Positions 1 through 15,000 of a DNA stretch of 64,000 nt are shown in pieces. Made by a program: the position numbers and the translations under genes. The stretch is from a virus. Below the pieces are notes generated by a model. The model was not told where the DNA came from. It saw only the letters and a program-made list of their open reading frames with translations, and searched no databases. Location: positions 1 to 64,000 of the IMG/VR virus record IMGVR_UViG_3300032285_000709. The stretch is one strand, 5' to 3'. The stretch's first letter is position 1, and every line of letters begins with the position of its first letter.

Positions 1-3000
1 CAGCAAACAATTTTTCGCTTGCAACGCGAGAGGTTACAGGTTCGAATCCTGTTTTACGATCAAGCCTAAAAAGCAGTCGTGAATAGCACAATTGGTAGTG
101 CGCTATAAAATGTATCCTGTTTTATCCAAAATGTATTGACACAAGTCATTGTTTCATATACAATATACACATGTTAAGAAATTAACAAGAAGTTTTAGGA
201 TCGGTTCAGCAATTTACTATACTTGAAGGTCGGACCGCTCTTCGGAGCACCTCGACGAACTGGTTTGGAGATCCAGTCTAATCAAATCGACAACAACGAT
301 CCTGTTTGAATTTATATAGGTTAAGTTCAGCAATCAATTTTCACGCATATCGAAAACCGCCGTAAGGCATTAACCTGAAAGGACACAAAATGTCAACATT
401 CGTAGAAGCAATCGCAAATCAAGAAGCCCGTACTGCCAATGGCATGAAGGCACGTAAGTCAACAGCTAACAAGGTTGTTGATCTGTTTTACAATATCGGT
501 GCAAGCCGTGGCAAGGATATCGTACCTGCATTCGTAGGTGCGTACACTGAAGACCGCGAACTTGCACTTCGTATCGCACTATGGGCACGTGATGCTCGTG
601 GTGGCGCAGGTGAACGTGAATTGTTCCGTTCAATCCTGAAGCACTTAGAAAAGACCGACATCGATGCGGCCTTTGCTCTGCTTCGTAAGATTCCAGAGCT
701 AGGTCGTTGGGATGACATCTTTGTCTTCACAACTCCAGAGTTGAAGAAGGCCGCATACACAATGCTAGGTGACGCACTTCGTGCTCAAAATGGCTTGGCG
801 GCTAAGTGGACTCCACGTAAGGGTGAAGTAGCACGTGAAATCCGTGAGTTCTTCGGTATGAGCCCAAAGTTCTACCGTAAGAGTTTGGTGGCGTTGACCA
901 AGGTTGTTGAAACACAAATGTGTGCCAAGGACTGGGATAACATCAACTTTAGCCATGTACCATCTGTAGCGGCCAGCCGTTACAAGAAGGCATTCCATCG
1001 TAACACTACAAAGTTCGCTGAGTATGTTGCGAGCCTGGTTAAGGGAGATCCAACTGTAAAGGTAAACGCTTCGGCAATTTACCCTTACGATGTCTTGAAG
1101 GGAGTGAACTACCGTTCATTCGACAAGACAGAAACTGACCACATTGTGGCGCAATGGGAAGCCTTGCCAAACTATGTGGGTAGCGCCAACATCCTACCAA
1201 TGGTAGACGTGAGTGGTTCTATGAGCTGTCCAGCCGGCAAGAACACTTCGGTGACTTGCATGGACGTTGCAGTTTCACTAGGTTTGTACCTAGCAGACAA
1301 GAACACTGGTAAGTTCAAGGATACGTTCTTGACTTTCAGTGACAAGTCTGAACTTGTTACTCTAAAGGGTAACGTAGTTCAAAAGATGGCCCAAATGGTT
1401 AAGTCTGATTGGGACATGAGTACAAACCTACATGCCGCTTTCAACAAGATTCTTGATGTGGCGGTTAAGAATGAAGTGCCTCAAGCAGAAATGCCAGAAA
1501 TGGTTTTGATCTTGAGTGACATGCAATTCAACCAATGCGTTCGTCACGACGACAGCGCGATGGAAATGATCGAACGCAAGTATGCGGCCGCAGGTTACTC
1601 TGTGCCACAAGTTGTGTTCTGGAACTTGAACAGTTCTGACAATGTGCCTGTAAAGGCAGACAAGTCAGGTGCCGCTCTAGTATCTGGGTTCAGCCCAGCT
1701 ATCATGAAGGCCTTGCTTGCCGCAGACATGAGCGAGTTCACACCAGAAGGGATCATGTTAAAGACTGTAATGAGCGATCGTTACAGCTTCTAAGTACAGT
1801 TTAGTTGGGTGTACTGCAAACACCCACACCTTATTCCAAAAGACTGTTACATAAAAACAACAGTCTTTTATTTTATAGTTGACAGGTAAAACCATTGATA
1901 GTATACTATTAGTATAGAAGCAAAAAAAGGTAGCAAATGGAATTTCATGTTGAAGCAAGCCCAAAACTAAAACAATATATAGAACTGCTATTGCCGTCTA
2001 TGATTGAACAATTAGGGTTAACCAAAAGTAAAAAGTTACTAATGGTTAAAGTGGACAAAGAATTGGAAGATCTTGGTACGACAGTTCCGCTGGTTGGAGT
2101 TGATACTTACCTAGTAGTTCTTCGTCCAGTAACTGATAAATTTGCGTTAGGGGTAACTTTAGCACATGAACTGACTCATGTAGCACAAATGGCCAAAGGC
2201 ATACTAAAGATTACCAAAAACGGCAAGAAATGGAAAGGTAAGTTTTACAATAGAAATCATCCGTATCTTTTCCAACCTTGGGAAGTACAGGCTTTTTCTA
2301 AACAAGAACTTGTTTTTCGTAGAGCAATTGAACTTTAATTAAGAAAGGAGCAACAGATGTCAAACGTATTTGTAACAAGTGATACACACTTCGGTCACGC
2401 TGGCGTCTGTGTGTTCACAAAAGACGACGGTTCGAAACTTAGACCATGGACCAGTGCCGACGAAATGGACGAAGACATGGTCGAACGCTGGAACGCTGTA
2501 GTCAGGCCCGAAGACAAGGTATACCATTTAGGTGACGTTGTTATCAACCGTAAGGCCTTAAATGTTTTACGCAGATTAAATGGCCGCAAGGTCTTAATCA
2601 AAGGAAACCATGATATCTTTAAGTTAAGCGACTATGTCGAACACTTTAAGGACATTAGGGCCTATCATGTAATGGACGGTATGATCTTTAGTCATATCCC
2701 AATGCACGTTGAAAGTTTAGCCAGATTTGGTTGCAACGTTCACGGGCATTTACATGCTAACAGAGTAATGCGAGTCAAGCATACAGGTGCTACACCTGAA
2801 ATTGATCCACGTTACTTTAGTGCCTGCGTAGAGCATCATGATTTTGCACCCGTGGCTTTTGAAGATATGGTTGCGCAAATTAAGGCTCAAGGTGGAGAAA
2901 TTAGTTTCCGTAACGGAAATTTTAAAGGAGCAGACTAATGTGGATACAAAATGTAGCATTAAGTGACATCAAAAAAGGATTCCACATTGACGCAGGCATC

Positions 3001-6000
3001 AACAGTATGTTAATTCAAATTGTTGATCCGGCAATGGAGTTTCCTGTTCCTAAGCACGAGTTCAAAGAGACTCACCAATTTGAGTTTCTTGACCTTGAAA
3101 AGGATGACATGCCCGATGCCGAGGAATTTAAAATAACTGATGACCAAGCCAAAGAGCTTGTGCAACTTTTACAACACGCTCACGACAATCGCATGAATGT
3201 CATTGTACATTGTGTGGCAGGCGTTTGTCGTAGCGGTGCTGTATGCGAAGTAGGAGTAATGATGGGATTCGATGACACTGAAGTGTTCCGTAGCCCTAAC
3301 TTGCTCGTAAAGCACAAGATGATGAAAGCCTTGGGTTGGACCTATGACGAGAATGAGCATCACACTATCAACGGTGTGATGCTCGATTCTGGTCTAATTG
3401 TTCCTAAAAATTATGAAGGTGATATTTAATGCCTAAGTGTTATCAATTGATTGGAGTGCCTGGTTCTGGCAAAAGTACTTGGATTAAAAATCAAGACTGG
3501 ATGTTAGGGCTAACCGTAGTTTCAACAGATGCTTTTGTAGAGGACTATGCACGGGCTCAAGGTAAGACTTATTCAGAAGTGTTTAAGGATTACATGCCTA
3601 AGGCAGTTGAGCTAATGGCCCAACAAGTAGTATTTGCCCGTGAACATGGGCATACTATTATTTGGGATCAAACCAGTACTACTATCCAAAGTCGCACTCG
3701 TAAGTTTAACATGTTGCCAGACTATGAACACATTGCCATAGTTTTTAGTACTCCACCAATTGAAGAATTAAATAGAAGGTTAGCAAGTCGTCCGGGCAAA
3801 ATTATCCCTCCTGAAGTTGTACAAGGTATGTTGGACAATTTTGAGATGCCTGATGAAACCGAAGGCTTTGCAGAAATATGGCGAGTATAGTATAATATAA
3901 ACTAGAAAGAATTTTGCGAGTGTGGTGTAATGGTAGCCACAGGAGACTTAAAATCTCCCGTCTTCGGGCGTGCCGGTTCGACTCCGGCCACTCGCACCAA
4001 AAACCCGGTTTACTCTTTTACGTTATAATAAGAGCGTCCCTGAAACGATAGAACAGGGGGTACACTAGGACCTGACCTTACAGTCCCTCTTTAGGGGATC
4101 CTGAAAACTGCCTAGGGTGGAGAACTACACTCCTTCCAGAAGACAAAAACGTGTGGACAGGGTAACAACTCAGTCTAGGGCTCATGTGGTGTGAGTGGCT
4201 AGACACTTTATAAATGCTTTCTGTAGCTGAACTACACTTGAGAACACGAACCTTTTTCGATTCTAGAAAGAACAAGGAGTGCAAGGAAGATGCGGGGTTT
4301 GGCAGGTACCGTTCGACTCGGACAGAGAGCACCTATAAAGTGCGGGATTAGTTTAATGGTAAAACAGCAGATTTCCAATCTTCGGTCGGGGGTTCGATTC
4401 CCCCATCCCGCTCCATTTTAATAGCAGACAGATAAATAATTATATGCTAACATTTATCACAGACATTGCCAGTCCTTTACTACAGTTTATCAAGGATGAT
4501 CCAGTACGTCCTGAAATTCCTGCAGAGTTTCGTGTTAGCAATAACAGATTTGTTAGCAGTATTGTTGACGGAGAAGATCCTAAAGCAATGGTCTGTGTAA
4601 GTCTTTGCGATCAAGTTCCTGCTTCTGTAGCAGAGCTTGCACAAGATGCTCTAGCACCTACAACAGCAATCTTTTACACTATTTGGAGTTATGCTCCGGG
4701 TGCTGGAAAAGACCTATTACTACAAACAGTAGAAGAAATCAAACAGCAGTTTCCAAATGTTACTCGTTTTGTAACACTAAGTCCTAAGTCGGAAATGGCA
4801 AAACGATTCCATCTTAAGAATGGTGCTGAGATTTTTAGAGAAAACGAAGATACTATAAACTACGAATACAAAGTTTTACAGTCTGACGCCGCTTAGACTT
4901 TCTGCGTGTCCAACGTAGCCCCTAATCATTATATTGAATGAGAGTGAAATTCTATTATTTTCACTCTCATTTTTTTTGACCCCATGTACCATAGGACTTA
5001 ACCAAAGCATGAGTTCGCTAGGATTAGGAGTAACATAGATACAGTTCTTGCTGATCATGCTTACAGGGTTTTGATTGGCTTCATCTACGTTAGGTACAAA
5101 CTGAAATGTATTGGGATTGTGGAATACTATAGGGCTTTGCTCAACACCAAACGGGTAATATGTACCGCTGATGATACTATTAGTATGTCTATGGATATGA
5201 TGGTGCTGGCCCGGTACAGTAACATTAATCCAGCTTTGGGTTAGCTCTATTTCAATATCTTGGTAGGCAAGAACGTCACGAGCATAAAAATTAACATGTT
5301 CAAGGATATCGTCTTTAAGCGATTTTAACTCTGGGCGTTCTAGAATATCGATAGCGTTGTGTATTAGGTTTCCCTGGTTATCACGCAAAGGTTCATTCTG
5401 CACAATAGTTAAAAGTGCTTGGTTAACATCCTGTTTGTCTTCAAGCATATGGCGCATTAATGGCCAAGCAAACAGTGGAAAAAGGCCGATATCTTTTGTG
5501 TTCATAGTAGACATATTTAAAATACTATGTTATAATAACAAGCAAATATGAAAGAGGTCAATATATGATTGTAGTTACAGGTGGTGGTGGTTTTATCGGT
5601 AGTGCCATGGTTGGATATTTAAATAGTATTGGTCGTGCTGATGTGATGGTTATCGATAATATGCCACACGCCGAACAATATAAAAATCTTGTAGGTAAGA
5701 CTTTTTCTATTATGGAAGAAAGCGAACTTGACCTGCTGAGCCATTATAGGCTGGGCGATATTGAAGCAGTTATACATCTAGGTGCTATTACAAATACCCT
5801 TCACAATGATTGGAATTCAATTTATAAACAGAACATACAACCTACTAGAAGGCTGGCGGGCTTGTGCAGTGAATTACGCATACCAATGGTTTATGCAAGT
5901 TCGGCGGCAGTATATGGCAACGGTAACGGTCCTCTAAATCAATATGCTATGAGCAAGCACCTTAGCGAAAGAGAAATAAAAGATCGTGCGGCCTGTTTGA

Positions 6001-9000
6001 GATTCTTCAACGTATACGGTCCTAATGAATATCACAAAGGACGTATGGCATCAACAGTACTGAACTGGTTCAATCAGATACATGAAACTGGCAGTATTAA
6101 GATATTTGAGGACAGCGATCAATACTATCGGGACTTTATCTATGTTGAGGATGTATGCCGTGCAGTATGGCATATGGTTGAAAATTTTAAGCCCGGTGTT
6201 TATGACCTAGGTACAGGCAAGAGCGTTAACTTCGAGCGTGTTGCAAAGGAGTTAGCCAAGCATGTTGATCAAGAAGTATACTTTGATTATATTCCTATGC
6301 CGGCTGATCTTAAGGCACAATACCAAACAGATACAAAAGCCGATACAACAGCGTTAGCCGCAACTGGGTTTGATATCGATTTATGTAGGTCAGTAGCGGA
6401 AGGTGTTGAAGATTATGTAACTTATTTAAAAGGACATCACTACCTATGATAGGCGAAATATACGTATTAGATGATGTGATATCGCCGGGGTATCAAGATC
6501 TTGTAGAAAGAGAACTAATGAGTAAAAATGCTCCGTGGCATTTTCAGCGAGATATTGCACTCGATGTTGATGATCCTAATGCAAAATTAAATGGCCGCAC
6601 TCCTGGACTTAGTCATGTATTTTTTGATGTAGACTCAGGTGGCATTCGAAGCCCTATGATGCACTACATGACTATGCCAATTATGTTCGAAGCGGTCCAT
6701 AGGATAGGTTATAATGCACAAGGACTTATCCAAAGTCGTAGTTTTATGCATTTTCCAATCGCCGATAAACTTCGGAAACCTTACGACAACGTCCATGTTG
6801 ATTACGGCATCGAACATTTGGTTTGTCTTTATTATGTAAACGAAACAGATGGCGATACAATTATATTCGATAAGAAATTTAATAAACAGGACCCAAATCC
6901 AGATTTTTCCAAAATAAATTTAAAGATAAAAGATCGCATTACGCCCAAGAAAGGTAGATGCATATTGTTTGACGGAGATTGGTACCACAGCAGTTCAGGC
7001 CCTACAGAGGACGTTCGCTGTATTATTAACTTTGATGTCGTTTGAACGATATTATTCTTGCATGATTTTCGTATATCTGCTATAATTACATAGCGGCTGT
7101 AAGCAAATTAGCAAAGCTCTCACCATATATGGTGCAGGATAGGGCAACGACTTAGTCATCGCTCTTGGTGGTTCGAATCCACCCAGCCGCACCATATTCC
7201 TATAGTAAATAGTTCCATAGCCCCTTTAGCTCATCTGGTAGAGCAACTGATTTGTAATCAGTAGGTGGTCTGTTCGAGTCGGACAAGGGGCACCAATAAT
7301 AAAAAGGATTATATGTTTAATAATATTGAAGAGCTAAAAGCGCATGTAGAACACTTAAAAACTGCACCGCCGTACGAAATTAACGAGCATCTTGCAACAT
7401 TGCAGAGATTTGGTTCAGAGTGCGAAACTATCTGCGAATTTGGCATTGGGTGGTTTACAAGTACCTGGGCATTACTGTCCACTCAACCTAAATGGATGAG
7501 AAGCTACGATAGCAACCCCGAGTACGATACTTCGGGTCACGTGTTTCATGATACTGCAAATGCCGCTAGAGCAACTGCCTCAACACTAGGTATAGATTAT
7601 ATATTAAAAGTACAAGATTCAGGTGCTGAAGATTTTGTTATTGACGAATGCGATTTACTTTTTATCGACAGCTTACACAACGGATGGCATCTTAAAAAAG
7701 AACTTACTAATCACGCCCACAAGGTAAGAAAATATATCATATTCCACGACACTGAAAAGTACGGTCAGATGGGGCAAGACGGTGGTCCTCCATGGCGCGA
7801 TCTACATCCAGATGTTCCCGGTCTCAACGGTGCTATCGATGAGTTCTTAGCTCAGAATCCAGAATGGCAAGTTAAAGAACGCTATTCTAACTGTAACGGA
7901 CTATTAGTCATTGGAAAATGATTTCTGATCTAACTATCGTTGTAATTGACAGCCTCAATTACAACGCTTCTGTTATAGCATTAGATCAAACTAGAAAAAT
8001 ATTTCCACAGGCTAAAGTACTGATTATAAGTGATAAAGAATTTTATCCTTGTGATAAGTTCCATTACGTTGATAAGTTTGACGGCACAGAACATTCTAGA
8101 ATCTGTCTACAAGAAGTACACAAACATGTAGACACATCACACGCATTGTTTATACAATACGACGGATTCCCTACCCAACCTCAATACTGGACTGACGAAT
8201 TTTTAAAGTACGACTACATCGGGTCTCCGTGGCTCAGGCATGATGTTTGGAGGGTAGGTAATGGCGGGTTTAGTTTGCGCAGTAAAAAATTACTAGAACT
8301 AACACAATATACTCCGCAAGTGTTTGATGGAGACATTGGGCATCTAGAAGATCAAGTTATTAGCATCAGCAGTCGTGCCTGGTTAGAAGCTAGAGGCATA
8401 CGCTATCCATCTATCGAGTTAGCCTCGCAGTTTGGTACAGTCGAACCCTATATGTTAAAGCCATCCCTCGGATTCCACGGGCACGGATTGGTTCCTGAAT
8501 ACCTTGGTAAAGAAAAAACTCTAGAATGGTTAGACGCTATCGATAACGACTTCAGTGTCTATCATAGAAATTTGTTTACTATACCTTACTACTTATGGAA
8601 ATGGAACGAACTTGACCGTCTGAGAAGTTTTATGCTAAGAGCTAATGAAGTCTTTCCAGGATATACACAAAAATGCTGGGACGAATGTAGATGGCGTATC
8701 GGTCTCGCTTACCCAGATCAAGATCCCTGGGAGTTACAAAAAATGATATTTGTCTACGGATATACGGGTCCTTAGTTCAATGGATAGAATACGAGTCTTC
8801 GAAACTTGCGATGTAGGTTCGATTCCTACAGGGCCCGCCACTAACAAGGAATAATTAAAAGTATGAGTACAAGAGAAAATGTTATCACCAATATGTGTTA
8901 TACAATGCGGCACGACTACGGACTAGATAAACATCCAGACGATGCCAGCTTTGTAGCAGGAATGACCATATCAGAACGAAATGCGTTATGGAAACAGATG

Positions 9001-12000
9001 GCACAGGTTTTTGATAATGACATCGCACCCCATATGGTATTCAAAACCCCCGATCCGAAATATGTTGCTGATGTTGCAGAGCATTTCAAAAATCAAAACT
9101 TGCATTCTGAATGAAAACAGTAGATAAAGAATTACGTCAGCTGTTCCCCACACCTATGTTTGTTGCTAAACTAGATAGCACAGACGTTTGCGATCTTGCA
9201 ATTTTAGAATTAGAAAAACTTGCAAAAGCAGGTACAGGGCATAGCAATGATTTTGCTTGGACAACTGACGACAACTTGCATACACTACCACAGTTCAAAC
9301 CATTAACAGACTTTTTGTATGCCGAAGCTGGCGAAGTTTTAGATGTTATGGGTATTAAAAGACGCTTCCACGAAATTACTTGCATGTGGGCCAACGTAGC
9401 AGAAGTCGGACATCAACACATTATACATGCTCATTCTAATAGTTTTTTAAGCGGACTACTATATTTGCAAGCACCTGAAGGTTCGGGCGCAACAGTTTTT
9501 ATGGATCCGAGGCCTGCGGCCGTTATGTGGGATCCAGATTATCTTGATAAAGAATCATTTAAAACAGCTTACATAAGCAACAAAGCAGAAAAGGGTGTTT
9601 TAACATTCTTCCCAAGTTGGCTAACCCACGGAGTTGATGTGGGCAGAAAACGTCCAGAAGAAAAACGTATAGTTTTAAGTTTTAATGTAATGATACGGGG
9701 TCCTATGACTCAGCATTCAAAAAGGCTTGATTTATAATTTTACAGGATTTATAATGTATAAATATCATGTCAACTGTGCCGAACGGGCAGTGACATTAGT
9801 TTATAAAAATCTTGCTTATTAAAGGAGAAAAATATGTCAAAGATTATCGGTATCGATTTAGGTACAACAAATTCATGTGTAGCCATTATTGAAAATGGTG
9901 TTGCAAAAGTTCTAGAGAACGCAGAAGGCGCTCGCACTACCCCAAGTATTATTGCCTATGGTGATGAAATCCTTGTAGGTGCACCTGCAAAGCGTCAAGC
10001 AGTAACAAACCCAAAAAATACTATCTATGCGGCCAAGCGTTTAATTGGTCGTAAATTTGCCGAGAAAGAAGTTCAGAAAGACATCGACTTGATGCCTTAC
10101 AAAATTATTCAAGCAGACAACGGCGATGCTTGGATCGAAGCTAACAACGATAAATTAGCACCCCCACAAATTTCAGCAGAAGTTCTTCGTAAGATGAAAA
10201 AGACCGCTGAAGACTATTTAGGTTCAGAAGTAACACAGGCTGTTATTACAGTTCCTGCTTACTTTAACGATGCACAACGTCAAGCAACTAAGGACGCAGG
10301 CAAGATTGCTGGACTAGAAGTACTACGTATTATTAACGAGCCCACAGCGGCCGCATTAGCATATGGAGTAGATAAAAATGATAAACGTGATCGTAAGATT
10401 GCTGTGTATGACCTTGGTGGCGGTACTTTTGATGTGTCTATCATTGAAATTGCTTCAGTCGACGGTGATAAACAAATTGAAGTTCTCTCTACCAATGGTG
10501 ACACATTCCTCGGCGGTGAAGACTTTGACCAACGTATTATGGATTTCTTAGTTGACGAATTTAAGAAAGACAACGGTGTTGACCTTAAGAAAGATGTTCT
10601 AGCACTACAGCGTTTGAAGGAAGCTTCTGAAAAAGCCAAGATCGAACTGTCAAGCTCTGCACAAACTGATGTTAACTTGCCATACATTACAGCAGATGCA
10701 ACAGGTCCTAAGCACATGAACGTTAAGTTAACTCGTGCTAAGTTAGAAGACCTAGTAGCAGAGTTAATTGAGCGATCAGTACAGCCTTGCAAAACTGCTA
10801 TGAAGGATGCAGGTTGTGATGCTTCTGATATTGATGAAGTTATCCTAGTTGGTGGTATGACCCGCATGCCAAAGGTACAGGAAACTGTAGAGAAGTTGTT
10901 TGGTAAAGCACCACGTAAAGATGTTAACCCAGACGAAGCAGTTGCCGCTGGTGCCGCCATTCAAGGTGATGTGTTAGGTGGCGGACGTAAAGACGTTCTA
11001 TTGTTAGACGTTACTCCGTTGAGCTTGGGCATCGAAACCCAAGGTGGCGTGATGACTAAGATGATCAAGAAGAACACAACTATCCCAACCAAGTATAGCC
11101 AAACATATTCTACTGCGGATGACAACCAGCCCGCTGTTACTATCAAAGTTTACCAAGGTGAACGTGATCTAGTCATTGGTAACAAGTTACTAGGCGAGTT
11201 TAATTTGGAAGGTATTGATCCAGCACCGCGCGGTATGCCACAAATTGAAGTTACATTTGATATTGATGCCAATGGCATCCTTGACGTACATGCCAAAGAT
11301 AAGAAAACTGGTAAAGAAAAGAAAATTACCATTAAGGCAAGTTCAGGACTATCAGAAGCTGAAATTGAAAAGATGGTAGCAGATGCAGAAGCTAATGCGG
11401 AAGAAGATAAAAAGACCTTAGAACTTATCAATGTGCGTAACGAAAGTGATGCGGCTATTGCCCAAACTGAACGCCAAATGAAAGAGCTCGGTCATTTAGT
11501 ATCCGATGACGAACGTGCTTTGGCAGAAAGTTCAATTGCCAAAGCCAAAGAAGCTAATGCAGGAACTGACAAACAAGCAATCGTAGAAGCTTCAACTGCG
11601 GTCAAAGACATACTTGGTAAATTTATGCAGAAGTCTGCAGAAGTTAAAGAATCAACTAGACAAGAAAACGAGATGGACAAAGGTAAACGTCCGGAAGTTG
11701 ATGATATGCAGGCAGGTCAGGACAGCGTAGTAGATGCTGATTTTACCGAAGTTAAGTAATAAACTAAAAAGACTCTGGCGTTTGTGGGCAAAAAGTTTGG
11801 GCGAAAAGTCCGGAACCACTAACGCCGAGTCCGATATGATCGCTATAATTAGAACTGTAATAGTGCTAACTTATATCGTAACCAATTTCTTTATTGTAGC
11901 AGGCGTAATTAGGCACTGGTAGTACATTAAGTACCAACTTAATGGTTTTATTTACCGACTGGTAAATATATTATATCGGAGTTCAATCGTGGCAACAGCT

Positions 12001-15000
12001 TCCTCATTTGACTGGAGTGAGTGGGACAAAGAAACCATAATAGACATGGTCTATATGGCCAAAGATCTCGTGGTCAATCAAAACTTAACGATCACAGAAT
12101 TTAACAAGCGATTGACTAGACATATCAAATATTGGTTGCCTATCAGAAGTCGCAAAAGTCTTGAACCGCAAGTCGATAAAGGTTTTGTTTGGATTGGTGG
12201 AATGTACTATACCGATTACGACCAACAAAAGCAAAAAAGTATTGAACTATGTTTAGCCTATCATAAAGGCGACAGAATGATAAATCTAACAGCACGTAGA
12301 TTTACCAGAGTATGCCACAGAATTGCAGATGTGCTACTGCACGAAATAATCCACATGCGACAAGCTCGCAAGCGTAATTTTAAAAATTTACCAGGATATA
12401 GCTCAACCGCTGAATCTACAAAACAACGAGTAGAACAAGAATATCTGGGCGATCCAGACGAAATAGATGCTTATGCATTTAACATGGCTTGTGAACTTAA
12501 TGAAAAGTTTTCCGGTAATATCAAAGATATCGTCAATTACTTCAATGAACCACAAAAAGGTAAAAGACGCTATTACAACACATGGCGTATGTATCTCAAA
12601 GCATTTAATTGGGATAGCGACCATCGTATCATTAGACGCTTAAAAAAGCGTTGCATCTACTACTTAAACCGTAGTCAAATCTCCAAACCATATCACTGCA
12701 AAGACTGGATTCATCGATAACATTTTGGCATAATAATGTCTTGTTATTAAGGCAACATTGTGTTACAATTATTGTATGAATTTACTAGGATTGTTAAAAT
12801 GAAAGATAGAATAATTTTTCTGTCCTTGCTATGCGGAGTTGGCGTAGGGCTATTCGCATGCTCGGACGACTTTACAAGTTCTGCTAAGAAAATAAAAGAC
12901 AAGATGTCTATCAAAGTGTTACAAACATCAGACGCTGACCCAGATAGTGATTTACCAGCTGATTATACTCTGTTATGTATCGATGGTGTAAAATACATCA
13001 AAACTAAAGAAGGTGGGATCAGCGTAAAATACCAAGCGAATGAGAACGGTGACCCGAGTGCAGAAGAATGCGATTAATACATCCACTGCATACTCTAACT
13101 TAGCGTTTGAGGAAATTTTTTCTGATAAATTAGAGAGTGGTGGTCCTGTTTTATTAAGTCAAAGTCAAAACAAACTTTTAAGCCGCCAAAGATTAAAATC
13201 ACAAAAGGATAAAAATGAAAAAAAATAAGTTGAATATCAATGTTAAGCCACAAGCGGCACCAGTAGCGGCACCTGCCGTACAACCGCAACAGGCTCAGCA
13301 ACAAGCTCAACCAGCACAAAAAGTAGCACAGCCAGCAGGTAAAACTCCAAGCGTAATGATCTTGGTTCCAGCAATGGAAATGGTTAATGCAGAATTTGCA
13401 CAACACTTGGCCATGGCCGCCGCTAACATGGTAGCCAATGGTATTAAGATCAACTGTGCATTTAATATTGGATCGGTTATTACAATCGCCCGTCGTAACC
13501 TAACTGATATCTTCCTTAAGAGTGATTTTGATTATGCATGGTGGGTCGACTCAGACATGAAGTTCCCAATTGACGCACCTATTAAACTATTGAAGCGTGG
13601 TGTACCATTAGTTGGAGCAAACTATCGCCGTCGCCGTTTCCCAAATCCAGGCTTTACTGGTATGATGGGGCAAGCCGGTAATTTTACAGAGTTAGTAACA
13701 GATGACAACAGTCCTGCTATGCAACCAGTAGATGTTCTACCACATGGTATGATGTTGGTACATCGCTCAGTGTACGAAAAAGTTCCACAGCCACATTACT
13801 TGCAAGACTATGTTCCAGAGATCAATCTTGAAATTGGTGAGGACATTTATTTCTGTAATAAGGCAAAGGAAGCAGGATTTACTCCATACTGTGATCACGA
13901 GTTGAGCCGTGAAATTGCACACATTGGTATCTTCCACTTTAACTATAATTTGTCAGTTCCACAATAACCCGGAGGTCCTATGGACAATTTTGATTCAATT
14001 GAATTACGAAAAGTAAAAAATGGTGTAATCGTCGCACTACGCACTGACGAAGAAGATTCCGAATACATCTTTGATACTAATCGCAAAGCATTGAGATTTG
14101 TCAAGGACCTACTCGAAGGTAAATTTGTATTAGAAAAAGAAGCCGAAAATGATTGAAACTGCATTAGTGTTCCTAATGTTTCTTCAAATTAAACATTGGT
14201 ACATTGATTTTGTAAATCAAAGCAACATTGAAGTAGCAAGTAAAGGTATCTATGGTGATTTCCATGGTATCATGCACTCAGTAAAACAAGGTGTAGGCAC
14301 GGTGCTTTCTGCATGCCTAGCATTTGGGTGGTCATACATTTTCTTTTGTTTGGTGCTTGGAGTAATTGATTTCATCGCTCACTATCATATTGATTGGGCA
14401 AAGATGAACATCAACAGAATAAAAGGGTACACTATTGAGATGCCTCAATTCTGGGCATGGTTGGGTGCAGATCAATTAGCACATCAATTAACATATATTG
14501 GATTAGTATGGTTAGCCGTAGCGTGAAGAAAGAATACAACATAGGTGATAGTGCCTGGATATACGGAGTTGCCGCTGGTCCGGGTTACAATCGCCTAACA
14601 CAAGGTACCGTTGTCCATTCGATGGAAATTGAAGGATACTCTGGAACACATTATGTTATAGCCATATCAAATGGCATCGAAGATTTACTCGAAGTTCGAA
14701 CTTGGGACAGCATGAGTCAAGACGATAAAGGTCCTATTGGATCTTTTAGAGAGTTGTTAATGAATCGCCCAGCTGAGCAGAAAATGCTGTTACGCACAGG
14801 TATGAGATTACCAGACGTTGAATTAAATCCAGAATTCATAGACGATGACCTCCCCGATCCAATTCAAGATTAAAGGTCATAATAATGCTCATAAAGCCGC
14901 AAATTGGTGTATCGATCAATTTGGGTTAGACAGCTGGGAAATGATGTTGAATACATCGAGTTGGGACCTTTATGAATTTAAATTCAAAGAGTCGCAAGAA